Shown: positions 45,253-54,284 of the stretch, piece after piece | Numbering within the stretch: the first letter of the stretch is position 1 | Layout: every line of letters starts with the position of its first letter | Origin: Gammaproteobacteria bacterium 45_16_T64 | Lineage (GTDB): Bacteria > Pseudomonadota > Gammaproteobacteria > Pseudomonadales > Ketobacteraceae | NCBI GenBank assembly: GCA_002162955.1 | Contig: MABD01000037.1 | Span: 410,031-474,030 of the forward strand | Reading direction: 5' to 3' | DNA length: 64,000 nucleotides | The notes under the pieces: generated by a model | Told to the model about the DNA's origin: nothing | What the model saw: the letters and a program-made list of their open reading frames with translations, nothing else | Database searches by the model: none | Made by a program: the position numbers and the translations under genes

Positions 45253-47376
45253 TTAGGTAATGCCCGCATACATAAAAATTGTCATCAAGAATGATATCCC
45301 GGTAAGTACCGGCCAATATAATATTTTGGGTACAATATTATCGTTATAGGAAATCAATCTAAAGTCCACTCTCAGCGAAAACATGATGGCGTTAAGCACC
45401 ACCAATAGCAGCATGACATAACTCACCAGAAAAAAGTACTCCATGTAAATCATACTACTGGTCTCCAATTGATTTCGCAGATGGACGTGCGATACAAGCG
45501 ACACATAAAACAGTGCAGAGCAGGAAGATAACGCGGCCGCTGCACTGAACCCTAACTTTACTGCCTTCCCCTCTTTAGCAGACGTCATCGTGAGCACACC
45601 AAAAAGCATCAACAACACCACGATAACTGGGAATAGATAGGAGATAAACGGATCAAGAAAGTTTCGTCTTAGGGATATATTAAAATACAACTCTGGTTGA
45701 TTGTTCTTACTAAAGTATTTTGGCATTCCAAAGTTGGTATTGTATTGATTCGTCCTAATATCATAAAAAGTCTTTTCCACTGTCCAACCGTTGATGACAA
45801 ATTCCTTTTCTAGCCCTGGCAATGAACCCGGATTAAGATTTTCATATGACGATATCATTGGCGTAAGGACAACATTTTTTTGGAAGTCCATATGCCAAAC
45901 CCTTATCCATACTAGCTGCTGATCAAAAGGATAATGACCATAATCGAATTTTTCCCGAAATGTACTTTCGAAATACCATCCTATCGTCACTTGATCGTTC
46001 TCTTCAAATCGATACGACTCCGTCAAGTCAGCGGTCTCCGCCTCAGGAAAAACGACTCCTTGACTGATTTCCACGTCAGCGTTTTTCTCATAGCGCTGCC
46101 ATACATACCCCGTGATCTTGACATTATATGCGTTATTAAATTCGATGGATTGTACAAAAATACCAGTCGGAATAAATGTAGGGGGGGCTTTTTGCTCCTT
46201 AAGTGATCGAATACTGTATTCCGTTTCCACCTTGGTAATCGATGATTCACTATGCACTTTATCGCCTATAAAACCGCCCTCCAAATATTCTCCATATACA
46301 CCAATCCAAATGAGCAACATGCCAAAAAGAAATAACAACGATACCAAAATGCTGAGTTTCCAGAGTTCATGTTTATGATACAGTCTCTTCTTCAGCACTA
46401 AATACACAAGCCACACAATCATACAGATGACGATCGCACTCGATAGCGGGATATATTCTTGCACTTCAACGGCAGTATTTCCTACTAATTCCTCATGTAA
46501 TTCAGGAGTCCCTTTCTGTATCTTATTAATAACCGTGAGTAAAACCCAGCCGTTCTCTCCAATAACACTGACGTGATTCCAAGAATCGAAATAATCATTG
46601 TCTATTGTCAAGTCGCCAGTATTCGTCGAATCTTTGACATCAGATATATCAAATCGCGATTTTCCACCACCGTTGGGGTACCGACTGTTATACAGTACTT
46701 CACCCTCTCTATTCATTAGCACGAAATAGCTATCATCCCCCAAATAGTTTTTCCCTACGCTTCCCATAAGGCTCTTGAAATCAATGTCGATATAACTAAC
46801 GCCACTAAATTTATCACCTTCTCCTAACGACTCGGTCCTTCTCAATACGGTATGATTACTCACTTCATCATAAAAAGGCCCCAACCACATAGGGCTCCCT
46901 TTCCTTGACTTTAAATACCAATCAACACCATAACTACCAAGCAATACTTCAGATGAATAGTCGTAGGTATAGTCAACGTTCGCATGCTTATACCCCTGAT
47001 ACGATCGGTAAATATAGGGCGAAAAAAGCCGAACAGAATCACCCAATGCATAGGGCTCATAGCTAACACCGATACCCAAAAAACCATCACTGACATGACT
47101 AAGGTCTCTAATTTTTTTTCTTATTGCCGCCTCTTCCAGCTCAGTTTTTTGCAAAGAGTGATTTAGTCGCGTCGAAAACCCCTCCGCGTCGGTAAGCATA
47201 CTATCGATATACTCTGCCATGATGTTGTTCTTCGCTATCGAGAATCTTTCTATGACGCCATCAACTTTAACATTGTGAACAAGAAGGTTGACGGCATAAA
47301 TTAGCGTTATCAGGCTTAACAACGAGGCGATAATAAAAAGTGGAATGTGCTTTATTCTATCTTTGGTATTTTTCAT
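45253..47376 (-). CDS. Cache-domain protein with pentameric ligand-gated ion-channel module
   Basis: A 707-residue membrane protein in two halves. Residues 11-33 are a membrane helix, about 34-305 a periplasmic dCache-like sensor, and 308-328 and 340-362 two more helices with a basic cytoplasmic loop between (KKRLYHKHELWK). Residues 375-568 look like the extracellular beta-domain of pentameric ligand-gated channels, with FDYGHYPFDQQL at 478-489 and no Cys-loop. Four helices follow (572-597, 606-629, 642-666, 684-704), matching channel M1-M4; the resulting topology puts both ligand domains in the periplasm. The ATG overlaps the TAA of the binding-protein gene (TAATG). Channel fold is inferred by signature and topology. 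Ligand and ion are unknown. Confidence 0.75.
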   Translation of the reverse strand: MKNTKDRIKHIPLFIIASLLSLITLIYAVNLLVHNVKVDGVIERFSIAKNNIMAEYIDSMLTDAEGFSTRLNHSLQKTELEEAAIRKKIRDLSHVSDGFLGIGVSYEPYALGDSVRLFSPYIYRSYQGYKHANVDYTYDYSSEVLLGSYGVDWYLKSRKGSPMWLGPFYDEVSNHTVLRRTESLGEGDKFSGVSYIDIDFKSLMGSVGKNYLGDDSYFVLMNREGEVLYNSRYPNGGGKSRFDISDVKDSTNTGDLTIDNDYFDSWNHVSVIGENGWVLLTVINKIQKGTPELHEELVGNTAVEVQEYIPLSSAIVICMIVWLVYLVLKKRLYHKHELWKLSILVSLLFLFGMLLIWIGVYGEYLEGGFIGDKVHSESSITKVETEYSIRSLKEQKAPPTFIPTGIFVQSIEFNNAYNVKITGYVWQRYEKNADVEISQGVVFPEAETADLTESYRFEENDQVTIGWYFESTFREKFDYGHYPFDQQLVWIRVWHMDFQKNVVLTPMISSYENLNPGSLPGLEKEFVINGWTVEKTFYDIRTNQYNTNFGMPKYFSKNNQPELYFNISLRRNFLDPFISYLFPVIVVLLMLFGVLTMTSAKEGKAVKLGFSAAAALSSCSALFYVSLVSHVHLRNQLETSSMIYMEYFFLVSYVMLLLVVLNAIMFSLRVDFRLISYNDNIVPKILYWPVLTGISFLMTIFMYAGIT

Positions 47377-48551
47377 TATCGGTTACCACCATCAATATCA
47401 ATAAACTGATTTTTTCTGTCGTATTGAAGCAACCATACTTTATGACTTGCCTGATGTTCTTCAGGTGTAAACATCATAGAATGCCCTAATCCAACATCAA
47501 ATACCGCGCCGCTCTCCAAGGAATTCCGTAACCGAACACCATCCACTTCTCCTTTCATTTTTTCTAATGCGTTAACAAGTATTTTCGCCGCAACATAACC
47601 CTCTAGCGTAATGCTATTGTACATAGACGATTTATTTCGTTTTGCCAGTTGCTCTCTAAGCTCTTTGGTTGCAGTAATATCGCTACCGATAGAGGGAACC
47701 ACCTGAGTGATAAATATTTTATTAGAATTAACATCAAGATTTTTGGATAACGTATGCGCCCCCACAAACGATAAGTTAAAGAACAACGTGTTAGGTAACA
47801 AAGTACTCGAGTAGTTGATGAACTTCGACGAGGGTCCGTAGGTACCCACCAATATGATCGCCAATGGTTTTATCTTCATTTTCAGCAATGCCTTCAATGC
47901 CTGACTAACATCATTGGTATTTCGTGAATACCTAAATACTTCGAGATCAGAAATATTATTAAAACCACGCTTAACGAGTGCATCATTGGCCGCCGCAAGA
48001 CCTGCATTTCCATATGCATCATCTTGAATAAAAAAGCTCACCCGCCGAGGCTCCACGCCTTGTTCGAATATCCGGCCAATAATAACCTCCATCTCTTCAG
48101 AATAACTGGCTCGAAAATTAAAGGTGAATGGAGACACAGAATAATCTCGAAGCAAATTTGCACCGGAATAGGGTGCGAAGAATACAATTTTATGTTTATT
48201 TGAAAACGGTTCGGTCAGCTTCGCTGTAGGCGTTCCGACATTTCCGATCATTGCCACTACCCCTTGATCAAGCAATTTTTTTGCGTTCTTCAGCGCCGCA
48301 TTGGCTTGATAACCGTCATCCATAATAATAAGTTCAATCTTTCGTTGATTCACACCCCCTGCCCGATTCACCCTATCAATGTATGTTTTAACACCCAGCG
48401 ACATCGATTGACCCAAATCTCTAGACGGGCCACTCAGTGCAGTAGACATACCGAGCTTTATCGTTTCACCCGCTTCGGCCTTACCGATGATTGGTGATAC
48501 GATAAATAGCAAAAATATAAACCCAAGCATTCTAATCTTTGACCTATTCAT
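47376..48551 (-). CDS. Periplasmic amino-acid-type binding protein (Peripla_BP_6), stand-alone
   Basis: A 391-residue type I periplasmic binding protein. The signal peptide covers residues 1-27. The mature N-terminus (IKLGMSTALSGPSRDLG) and VNRAGGVNQRKIELIIMDDGY are family blocks of branched-chain amino-acid and related binding proteins; GNVGTPTA and FAPYSGAN line the ligand cleft. No ABC permease or ATPase gene lies next to it. Instead its stop overlaps the start of the Cache/channel gene by one base, so the two proteins are translated together. It probably delivers its ligand state to that membrane protein. The start has AGGAG upstream. Ligand unknown. Confidence 0.9.
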   Translation of the reverse strand: MNRSKIRMLGFIFLLFIVSPIIGKAEAGETIKLGMSTALSGPSRDLGQSMSLGVKTYIDRVNRAGGVNQRKIELIIMDDGYQANAALKNAKKLLDQGVVAMIGNVGTPTAKLTEPFSNKHKIVFFAPYSGANLLRDYSVSPFTFNFRASYSEEMEVIIGRIFEQGVEPRRVSFFIQDDAYGNAGLAAANDALVKRGFNNISDLEVFRYSRNTNDVSQALKALLKMKIKPLAIILVGTYGPSSKFINYSSTLLPNTLFFNLSFVGAHTLSKNLDVNSNKIFITQVVPSIGSDITATKELREQLAKRNKSSMYNSITLEGYVAAKILVNALEKMKGEVDGVRLRNSLESGAVFDVGLGHSMMFTPEEHQASHKVWLLQYDRKNQFIDIDGGNR

Positions 48552-48604
48552 TCACTCCACACTCCTATTGTTACCCACCAGACAAATATTGCTATTCACG
48601 CAGG

Positions 48605-49459
48605 TTATTTTAGAATTACTGTTTTATTTTTTCGGGTAACGATGCGATCCTCAAGGTGATACATCAAGCCTCTAAGCAACACTTTTTTTTCAATGTCTTT
48701 GCCAACCCTAACCAAGTCCTGCGGTTTAAAGGTATGGTTTATTCGGCTAACATCTTGATGAATAATCGGACCTGCATCCAGTTCTGAGGTTACGTAATGA
48801 CACGTCGCGCCTATCAACTTCACTCCCCGATCAAACGCTTTTTGATAAGGGGACTTACCCACAAAAGCGGGTAACAAACTATGATGTATATTGATAATAT
48901 TACCGTGATAAAACTGACATAATACCTCTGGAATAATCTGCATATATCTCGCGAGGACCACGGTTTCTACGTCATAATCCACTAACAGATCTTTGATAAC
49001 CCGATTCGCTTCAGTAACGTTATTACGAGCAACAGGGATATGATGAAAGGGCAAACCATGTGACTCCACAAGTAACCTGAGATCATCATGATTCGAAACA
49101 ATACAGGCGATATCAGCGTTCAGCTCACCCTCTTCCTGCCGAGTAATAATATCGAGCAGGCAATGACTGGTCTTACTTACCAATACGGCAATACGCTTTT
49201 TTTGCGACGCATCGACCATTAACCATTGAAAATCATGGCATTTGGAAAACGATTCAAAATTGAACAGAAATCCTGCATACGATATTAGCGTCACATCAAT
49301 AGAAATGACCCAACGTAGATATACCGTACGATTATCTCTATCAACGTAGTGATTTTCCTCCAATATATCACCATGATAATCGGCAATAAATCCACCGATC
49401 ACCGAACCAATATGAACATCATTCTGACAAGAAACAACAATCCTAAGATAATTCTTCAT
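48605..49459 (-). CDS. PurU-like formyltetrahydrofolate deformylase or formyltransferase
   Basis: A protein of about 284 residues with an N-terminal ACT-like domain and a C-terminal formyltransferase-fold domain. The catalytic Asn-His-Asp set is visible: INIHHSLLPAFVGKSPY and CHYVTSELDAGPIIHQD. This is the PurU pattern and length; PurU releases formate from 10-formyl-tetrahydrofolate. I start it at the ATG at 49459 (AAGG six bases upstream), since the longer frame begins with a TTG. It sits among thioesterase and flavin-binding genes, so a specialised formyl-transfer role is also possible. It precedes the binding-protein gene by about 50 bases. Confidence 0.82.
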   Translation of the reverse strand: MKNYLRIVVSCQNDVHIGSVIGGFIADYHGDILEENHYVDRDNRTVYLRWVISIDVTLISYAGFLFNFESFSKCHDFQWLMVDASQKKRIAVLVSKTSHCLLDIITRQEEGELNADIACIVSNHDDLRLLVESHGLPFHHIPVARNNVTEANRVIKDLLVDYDVETVVLARYMQIIPEVLCQFYHGNIINIHHSLLPAFVGKSPYQKAFDRGVKLIGATCHYVTSELDAGPIIHQDVSRINHTFKPQDLVRVGKDIEKKVLLRGLMYHLEDRIVTRKNKTVILK

Positions 49460-49631
49460 AAGTAACCTTGCATATTTTAACGAATAGTAGGTAATACCAT
49501 TTCCCAATGGAAAATGACCCTCACGATAAAATCATGCCGTATTCGATGAATATTTATCCCGACTTTCTTCTGATACTTGCGGTAGAAATGAGCAGACTAG
49601 ATTCGATTACGATATTCGAATAGGAGAGTGT

Positions 49632-49659
49632 GGTGCAACGCCATTCTTAACGCTGCACC
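49632..49659 (-). terminator. Weak hairpin after the thioesterase gene
   Basis: On the minus strand GGTGCAGCG and CGTTGCACC form a nine-pair stem (one G-U pair) with a ten-base loop, 54 bases after the stop. There is no strong T-run, so it is only a possible terminator. Confidence 0.3.
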
Positions 49660-49712
49660 CGATAAGTAAAGATAACCATTGGAACGATACGCTTGGAGCT
49701 AACGGTATGGGA

Positions 49713-50465
49713 CTAGAGATTTTCTGCAAATAGCCTCGTACAAACAGCCTCCACGACCCCTCGACAATCCTGCTGAAAATAAAAATGCGCTCCCTTGAAT
49801 TCCATAACATCAACACTGAGGGATGAATACTGACTCCAATCCCTGACATTTTCAGTAGGGAACAGTGGATCATCTACACCATAAAGTGCGAGGATCGGAA
49901 CCGGCAACGCAAACGCTCCCCTAATCGGAATACCTTCATACAAGCCGTAGTCCGCTCGAATTTTGTCCATATACATCTCAAGAAAATCGTGATCATCCGC
50001 AACTTCTGCTGGAATGCCATCCAGTTCTTTCAGATGAGCTCGCAATTGCTCATTCGTAGAGGTTGACCACGGTTTCTTTACCTTTATATTCGGTGGAACA
50101 TTGCCTGATACCGCTAACAACAACGGACTAACAGCATGATTGTTAAGTAGCTTTTCCGCGACAAACAACGCAATGTGTGACCCCATGCTATGACCAAACA
50201 ATACGATATTATCTAAAGACATCGCCACGATGTCATCCACTATACCTTTTACAACCACTGCATGATCGCGGGTAAAACCTTCTACAAATCGATTTTCTCG
50301 ACCCGGTAATTGCACTGCCCATAAACGAATATTATCCGGAAGTTCTTTATCCCAAGGTCTATACACCGATGCTCCAGCACCACCAAAGGGAAAACAGATA
50401 ATATTGATATTGGCGTTAGGTTTATCATTAAAACATGCCAGCCATTTATTGTTTGAAAACTTCAC
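49713..50465 (-). CDS. Type II thioesterase (GrsT-like)
   Basis: A 250-residue alpha/beta hydrolase of the type II thioesterase group found with peptide and polyketide synthetases. Motifs: CFPFGGAGASVYRPW (oxyanion region), LPGRENRF, nucleophile Ser in FGHSMGSH, Asp in GVDDPLF and His in GAHFYF. Such enzymes free mis-primed carrier proteins or release products. No synthetase is in this window, so it is an orphan here. It starts with GTG. It lies between a flavin-nucleotide-binding protein gene and the PurU-like gene on one strand. Confidence 0.88.
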   Translation of the reverse strand: MKFSNNKWLACFNDKPNANINIICFPFGGAGASVYRPWDKELPDNIRLWAVQLPGRENRFVEGFTRDHAVVVKGIVDDIVAMSLDNIVLFGHSMGSHIALFVAEKLLNNHAVSPLLLAVSGNVPPNIKVKKPWSTSTNEQLRAHLKELDGIPAEVADDHDFLEMYMDKIRADYGLYEGIPIRGAFALPVPILALYGVDDPLFPTENVRDWSQYSSLSVDVMEFKGAHFYFQQDCRGVVEAVCTRLFAENL

Positions 50466-50544
50466 GATTCTAGCGTCCTTTTTATACAGGCTCGATGGGT
50501 CTTTTAATTGACCTTGCCTTTTTTAGTAGAGCGTTGTCTTATTG

Positions 50545-51177
50545 TTAGTAGAGCGTTGTCTTTACGCGTTCTGCAATTAGCGTTTCTGCTTTTTCTACAT
50601 CCTCATCGGATACATCGCCTTTGATTTGTTCCATCAATATCCGACCAAAACTTGGCATTTCCGAACGATCGACATAAGATTCAGAATCCCATAAGTGGGA
50701 TCGGGTAATAGCTTTAGCACAGTGAAAATAGACTTCCCTTACATTAACTACAATCACTGATGTAGGAAGTTTATTTCTATATTCAAAACGTTTGAGCAAG
50801 CCCGGGGTCACATCAATGTAGGCTTCGCCGTTAATACGTAAACATTCCTTAAACCCTGGTATTAGTGCCAACACACCAACTTCTGAGCATTCAACAATAT
50901 TCGTCAAACTATCAAGACGATTATTTCCAGGACGATCAGGGATTGCAATACTCTGATTGCCAATACTTTGAATAAAACCGGGATGGTCACCTCTGGGGGA
51001 GCAATCAAGAAACCCCGATTGGCCCACGGTCGATAATGTAATAAAAGGGCATAGCTGTAAAAATTGTTTAGCGTATGTGTCCAAGGAGTCCTGTTGCTTT
51101 TTGACCGCCATGGGCATTGGTGCTGAATACAAAGCACGTAGCTGTTCTTTTGAGGTAATCTTTTGGCTGTTATCCAT
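50545..51177 (-). CDS. Pyridoxamine 5'-phosphate oxidase-fold flavin protein
   Basis: A protein of about 210 residues with the split-barrel PPOX fold. It has FITLSTVGQSGFLDCSPRGDHPGF and IPDRPGNNRLDSLTN, here in two known family blocks, and ends with a LRINGEAYI strand and a cationic C-terminal helix. This is the MSMEG_1061/DR2405-like subgroup that binds FMN or a related cofactor. I start it at the ATG at 51177 (AAAAAGGAAATA upstream); the frame also runs 12 codons further. Role unknown; it may be an oxidoreductase in a small tailoring pathway with the adjacent thioesterase. Confidence 0.82.
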   Translation of the reverse strand: MDNSQKITSKEQLRALYSAPMPMAVKKQQDSLDTYAKQFLQLCPFITLSTVGQSGFLDCSPRGDHPGFIQSIGNQSIAIPDRPGNNRLDSLTNIVECSEVGVLALIPGFKECLRINGEAYIDVTPGLLKRFEYRNKLPTSVIVVNVREVYFHCAKAITRSHLWDSESYVDRSEMPSFGRILMEQIKGDVSDEDVEKAETLIAERVKTTLY

Positions 51178-51225
51178 TATTTCCTTTTTCCTAGAGTCCT
51201 TAGACGATAACAAGGCCTCAGACTA

Positions 51226-52119
51226 TCACGGATTTATTATCAATTCCTCGTCGACAACAAAATCCCGATGCTCACAAGTAATTGGGTCAATATACTGCAG
51301 TCGTTTTGCTAACAACTGCAATGGGCGAGTATAGTCATCAGAGGATTCCGGTTGCAGCACAGGGTAGAAACGATCGTGTAAGATAGGCCACCCCAAAGAC
51401 ATCATATGTAAACGTAGTTGATGTGTTTTACCGGAAATAGGCAGTAGCTCGAACAAACCTTGCCCTCCCCTTTCAGTAAGACACTTAATCGTCGAATGTG
51501 CGTTTGCCTCACCAGAAGTTATCTTCATAGTAAATCTTGGATCAGACTTAACGATACGATTACTGATCTTCCATTCCTTACCGATAATACCTGACACCTC
51601 GCCTACTTCGGCCACCGCTTGATAGGTTTTATGAATGGTGCGAGAAGCAAATAGGTCATGGTATTGCGGTCTTGTCTTTGGGTTTACTGAGAACAGCACA
51701 AGGCCCGCAGTTTCTCGATCCAGCCGATGCAATGCCTGCAACTCATCGACGCCAGTTCGACGCCGAAGTCGGTTTTGCAGACACTCCTCAACATACTTAC
51801 CCCCAGGTGTAACCGGTAAAAAGTGGGGCTTAAAGACCAATAACACATGATCATCTTGAAACAGGATTCGCTCTTCAAAGGGGATCACAGGCTCTTGCTC
51901 GACCTCCCGGTAATAACATACGCAACCTTGCGGTCGATAGGGCGTCATCAGCGTTATAGGCTCATTATTCAACCAATGGACCTTGCTATCAACAATGCGC
52001 GCCCGCCAGATATCAGGAGATATTCCAGGAAACTTCTTAATGAGGTATTCAAGTACCGTCACACAGCCTGGGTTACTTTGAGGTAAATTGACTTTTGATG
52101 GATATTTAGAGAGGCCCAT
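51226..52119 (-). CDS. RluA-family pseudouridine synthase
   Basis: A 297-residue synthase of the RluA/TruC group. The catalytic Asp lies in LHRLDRETAGLVLFS, the family hallmark; KTHQLRLHMMSLGWPILHDRFY and LLAKRLQY are late conserved blocks. It isomerises uridine to pseudouridine in tRNA or rRNA. Its first 90 residues lack a clear S4 domain. It heads the run of genes towards the binding-protein/channel pair but is probably a separate housekeeping gene. Its position next to the secreted paralogue gives no functional hint. Confidence 0.9.
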   Translation of the reverse strand: MGLSKYPSKVNLPQSNPGCVTVLEYLIKKFPGISPDIWRARIVDSKVHWLNNEPITLMTPYRPQGCVCYYREVEQEPVIPFEERILFQDDHVLLVFKPHFLPVTPGGKYVEECLQNRLRRRTGVDELQALHRLDRETAGLVLFSVNPKTRPQYHDLFASRTIHKTYQAVAEVGEVSGIIGKEWKISNRIVKSDPRFTMKITSGEANAHSTIKCLTERGGQGLFELLPISGKTHQLRLHMMSLGWPILHDRFYPVLQPESSDDYTRPLQLLAKRLQYIDPITCEHRDFVVDEELIINP

Positions 52120-52184
52120 GCTGAATTCTCGTACTCATTAGCGATTGTAAGGTTATCGCAGCAAGAATAAACAAAGATGGGATA

Positions 52185-52217
52185 GAAAAAAAGAGGGCTT
52201 CGTCATTGACGAAGCCC
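52185..52217 (-). terminator. Intrinsic terminator of the secreted-protein gene
   Basis: On the minus strand GGGCTTCGTC, a three-base loop and GACGAAGCCC form a perfect ten-pair stem, followed by TCTTTTTTT. It starts eight bases after the stop at 52225. Confidence 0.92.
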
Positions 52218-52224
52218 AGCCTTA

Positions 52225-53538
52225 TTAAATTTGATTAACTACGACATCAGGTAGTACGCGCAGCTGCTGGGTAAATAAGCGAGGATCACCGTCATATCCA
52301 TTGCTAAAGAAGAAACTAAACACAAACCCGAAGAAACCTGACTCAGGAAAGTTATCAATACTGTACCCAACATTGGGCAATTGACCAGGGAATCGTTCTG
52401 GCAGATCCACTACGTCTTGATCATCTGCATAAACAAGACTCAGTGGTTCGTTGGTGCCGCCGAGATAGTCGAAGAACGTCAATATATCGAGGTTTCTTTT
52501 GGTGGATATCCAGATCCAACGCCCAGCTTTTTCAGTCACGCCAGCATCAACCATATTCTTTTCGATTTCATCGATGGAACCATCAACAAGGCCCGCTTCT
52601 AATGGCCCACTGGCCGTACGAACCGTTGCGCCTAACAAGTTATTCGCATCAATCGAAATTCCCACTGAGGAATCTTGCATCATCGAACGGCGGGTTTCTG
52701 GCATCATGATGCGCGCGTCGTAAATAACAGACTTAGGATAATGATGCACCTGCATACTGATCTGCATCATTGGCAATCCGAACATCCACACCGTAACATC
52801 CATCTGGGTAGTCGCACGAATGGGCCCAATTCGCTCACCCGCTGGCTGTGCGATAATATGCTCGTTATTCAAATTAATGGTGGTTAGGTTACCGACAACC
52901 CCGGTTTTCATACGAAACTTTAGTCCGTCAATCGGATTATCATCACCTTCATACCCACTGATAGATAGATCCTTCCAGTTAATATGATTGTCTAGATTAT
53001 AGGAAAGTGAATAGAAATCCGTTTCTACCAATGCCTCTTCCGAGCTATATCGGACATACTGCTCATCTGAGCGTAGGCGAGAACTCTCCATTAAGTACAC
53101 ATAGCGAACTACACCATCTTTACCTTGGACCGAAAGTTCTGCGACCGGTTTTCCGTCAAAACGCTGAGCTTTGGTTTTACGAGAGCCTGCGTCTTTATAA
53201 AGAAAAAGTAATTTATCTTGAGGATCAAATATTTCCGCAGCCCCTAGCAATGGTACATCCCAGCCATCAAAATAGATGGCTCCACCCTCATTATACTCAT
53301 CTATTTGAAAAGGAATTGGCTCCAGCTCCTCATCAACAACTGCGGCTAGCGACAACGTATGGATATTTTTCCCGAGCGCTTGCGTAATATCCTCACCATC
53401 AACCATGATGACCTTAAAAGCCTCTAACTCCTCCAACGGCTTCATGGCGAAACTACTATTGATCGGCAAGCATGCTACGAACAACGTTAACATTATAAGG
53501 TTTCGACACTTCCTCGAAAATATGGCGTAACTTTTCAT
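52225..53538 (-). CDS. Secreted protein of unknown function, paralogue of 5084-6379
   Basis: A 437-residue exported protein with a signal peptide (core near residues 14-28, cleavage near SFA). It aligns over its full length with the protein at 5084-6379; about half the positions are identical by eye. Identical blocks include EPIPFQIDEYNEGGA, RLRSDEQYVRYS, ALVETDFYS, GERIGPIR and PERFPGQLP. The conservation of acidic and aromatic clusters suggests a beta-rich binding or structural protein. It stands alone with a strong terminator, unlike its paralogue, which precedes a cytochrome operon. Function unknown. Confidence 0.8.
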   Translation of the reverse strand: MKSYAIFSRKCRNLIMLTLFVACLPINSSFAMKPLEELEAFKVIMVDGEDITQALGKNIHTLSLAAVVDEELEPIPFQIDEYNEGGAIYFDGWDVPLLGAAEIFDPQDKLLFLYKDAGSRKTKAQRFDGKPVAELSVQGKDGVVRYVYLMESSRLRSDEQYVRYSSEEALVETDFYSLSYNLDNHINWKDLSISGYEGDDNPIDGLKFRMKTGVVGNLTTINLNNEHIIAQPAGERIGPIRATTQMDVTVWMFGLPMMQISMQVHHYPKSVIYDARIMMPETRRSMMQDSSVGISIDANNLLGATVRTASGPLEAGLVDGSIDEIEKNMVDAGVTEKAGRWIWISTKRNLDILTFFDYLGGTNEPLSLVYADDQDVVDLPERFPGQLPNVGYSIDNFPESGFFGFVFSFFFSNGYDGDPRLFTQQLRVLPDVVVNQI

Positions 53539-53586
53539 TCTTTTTATCTACCCAAGTCATTCACAATTGTTAAAGTAATGAACGTG

Positions 53587-54282
53587 CTATTGATGAAATA
53601 CGGCGACATCGGTTAATTCTGCTCTATCAACACGTACGGTATTAATTGGGCTATCGAGATCAGGATACCCGAACGACAACCCAAACAGTAATTTCAGTTC
53701 TTCACCTATACCCAGCATCTCTTTAATAATATCAGCATGAAACCCCAGCGAGGTTTGCGGGCAACTACCCAATCCATGGGCAGTCAATGTCAACATCAGC
53801 GATTGAGCATACATGCCGACATCCGCTGCTTCTCTAAGCCCGAAATGCTCAGGTAGGAATAGAAATACTGCATGGGGTGCACCAAAAAACCGATAGTTAT
53901 CCATAAACACGTCTTGGCGACGGGCTTTGTCTTCTCGTTTGATGTCTAACGATGCATATAGCTTATTTGCCGCATCATACTGACGCTCTTGGAATACGCC
54001 TGGGTATTTGATGTTATAAGGAAAATCCAGGTGGGTATTACCGCTCATAGCCTGCTTAGGGAGTGCTTCGCGCAAAGCGGCTAAGGTTTCACCACTGGCA
54101 ACGTGAACCGCCCAAGGTTGTGTATTACAATTTGACGGACTTCGCTGCGCCAACGTAAAGACCCGCTCCAATAATGATTGAGGCACAGGTTTATCCAAGA
54201 AACTCCGCACTGAACGACGCTCCATTAGAATCGTTTCAATGCTCTCGCTTAATATCGCGGTATCTTGCCCCTGCTGACTCAT
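53587..54282 (-). CDS. Nitroreductase-family FMN oxidoreductase
   Basis: A 231-residue nitroreductase. RRSVRSFLDKPVP is the FMN-phosphate contact, followed by AQRSPSNCNTQPW and SLMLTLTAHGLGSCPQTSLG; FGLSFGYPD ends the family core. It would be a dimeric FMN enzyme that reduces nitro or other activated groups with NAD(P)H. It starts two bases after the metallo-hydrolase stop and is the last gene of the acyl-CoA run. A role in that pathway (for example removing an inhibitor or reducing an enone) is only inferred. Confidence 0.9.
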   Translation of the reverse strand: MSQQGQDTAILSESIETILMERRSVRSFLDKPVPQSLLERVFTLAQRSPSNCNTQPWAVHVASGETLAALREALPKQAMSGNTHLDFPYNIKYPGVFQERQYDAANKLYASLDIKREDKARRQDVFMDNYRFFGAPHAVFLFLPEHFGLREAADVGMYAQSLMLTLTAHGLGSCPQTSLGFHADIIKEMLGIGEELKLLFGLSFGYPDLDSPINTVRVDRAELTDVAVFHQ

Positions 54283-54284
54283 GC

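Noticed and set aside
49607-49873. An 88-codon minus-strand frame near the thioesterase end
   Set aside because: It overlaps the thioesterase gene in another frame and has no family character.
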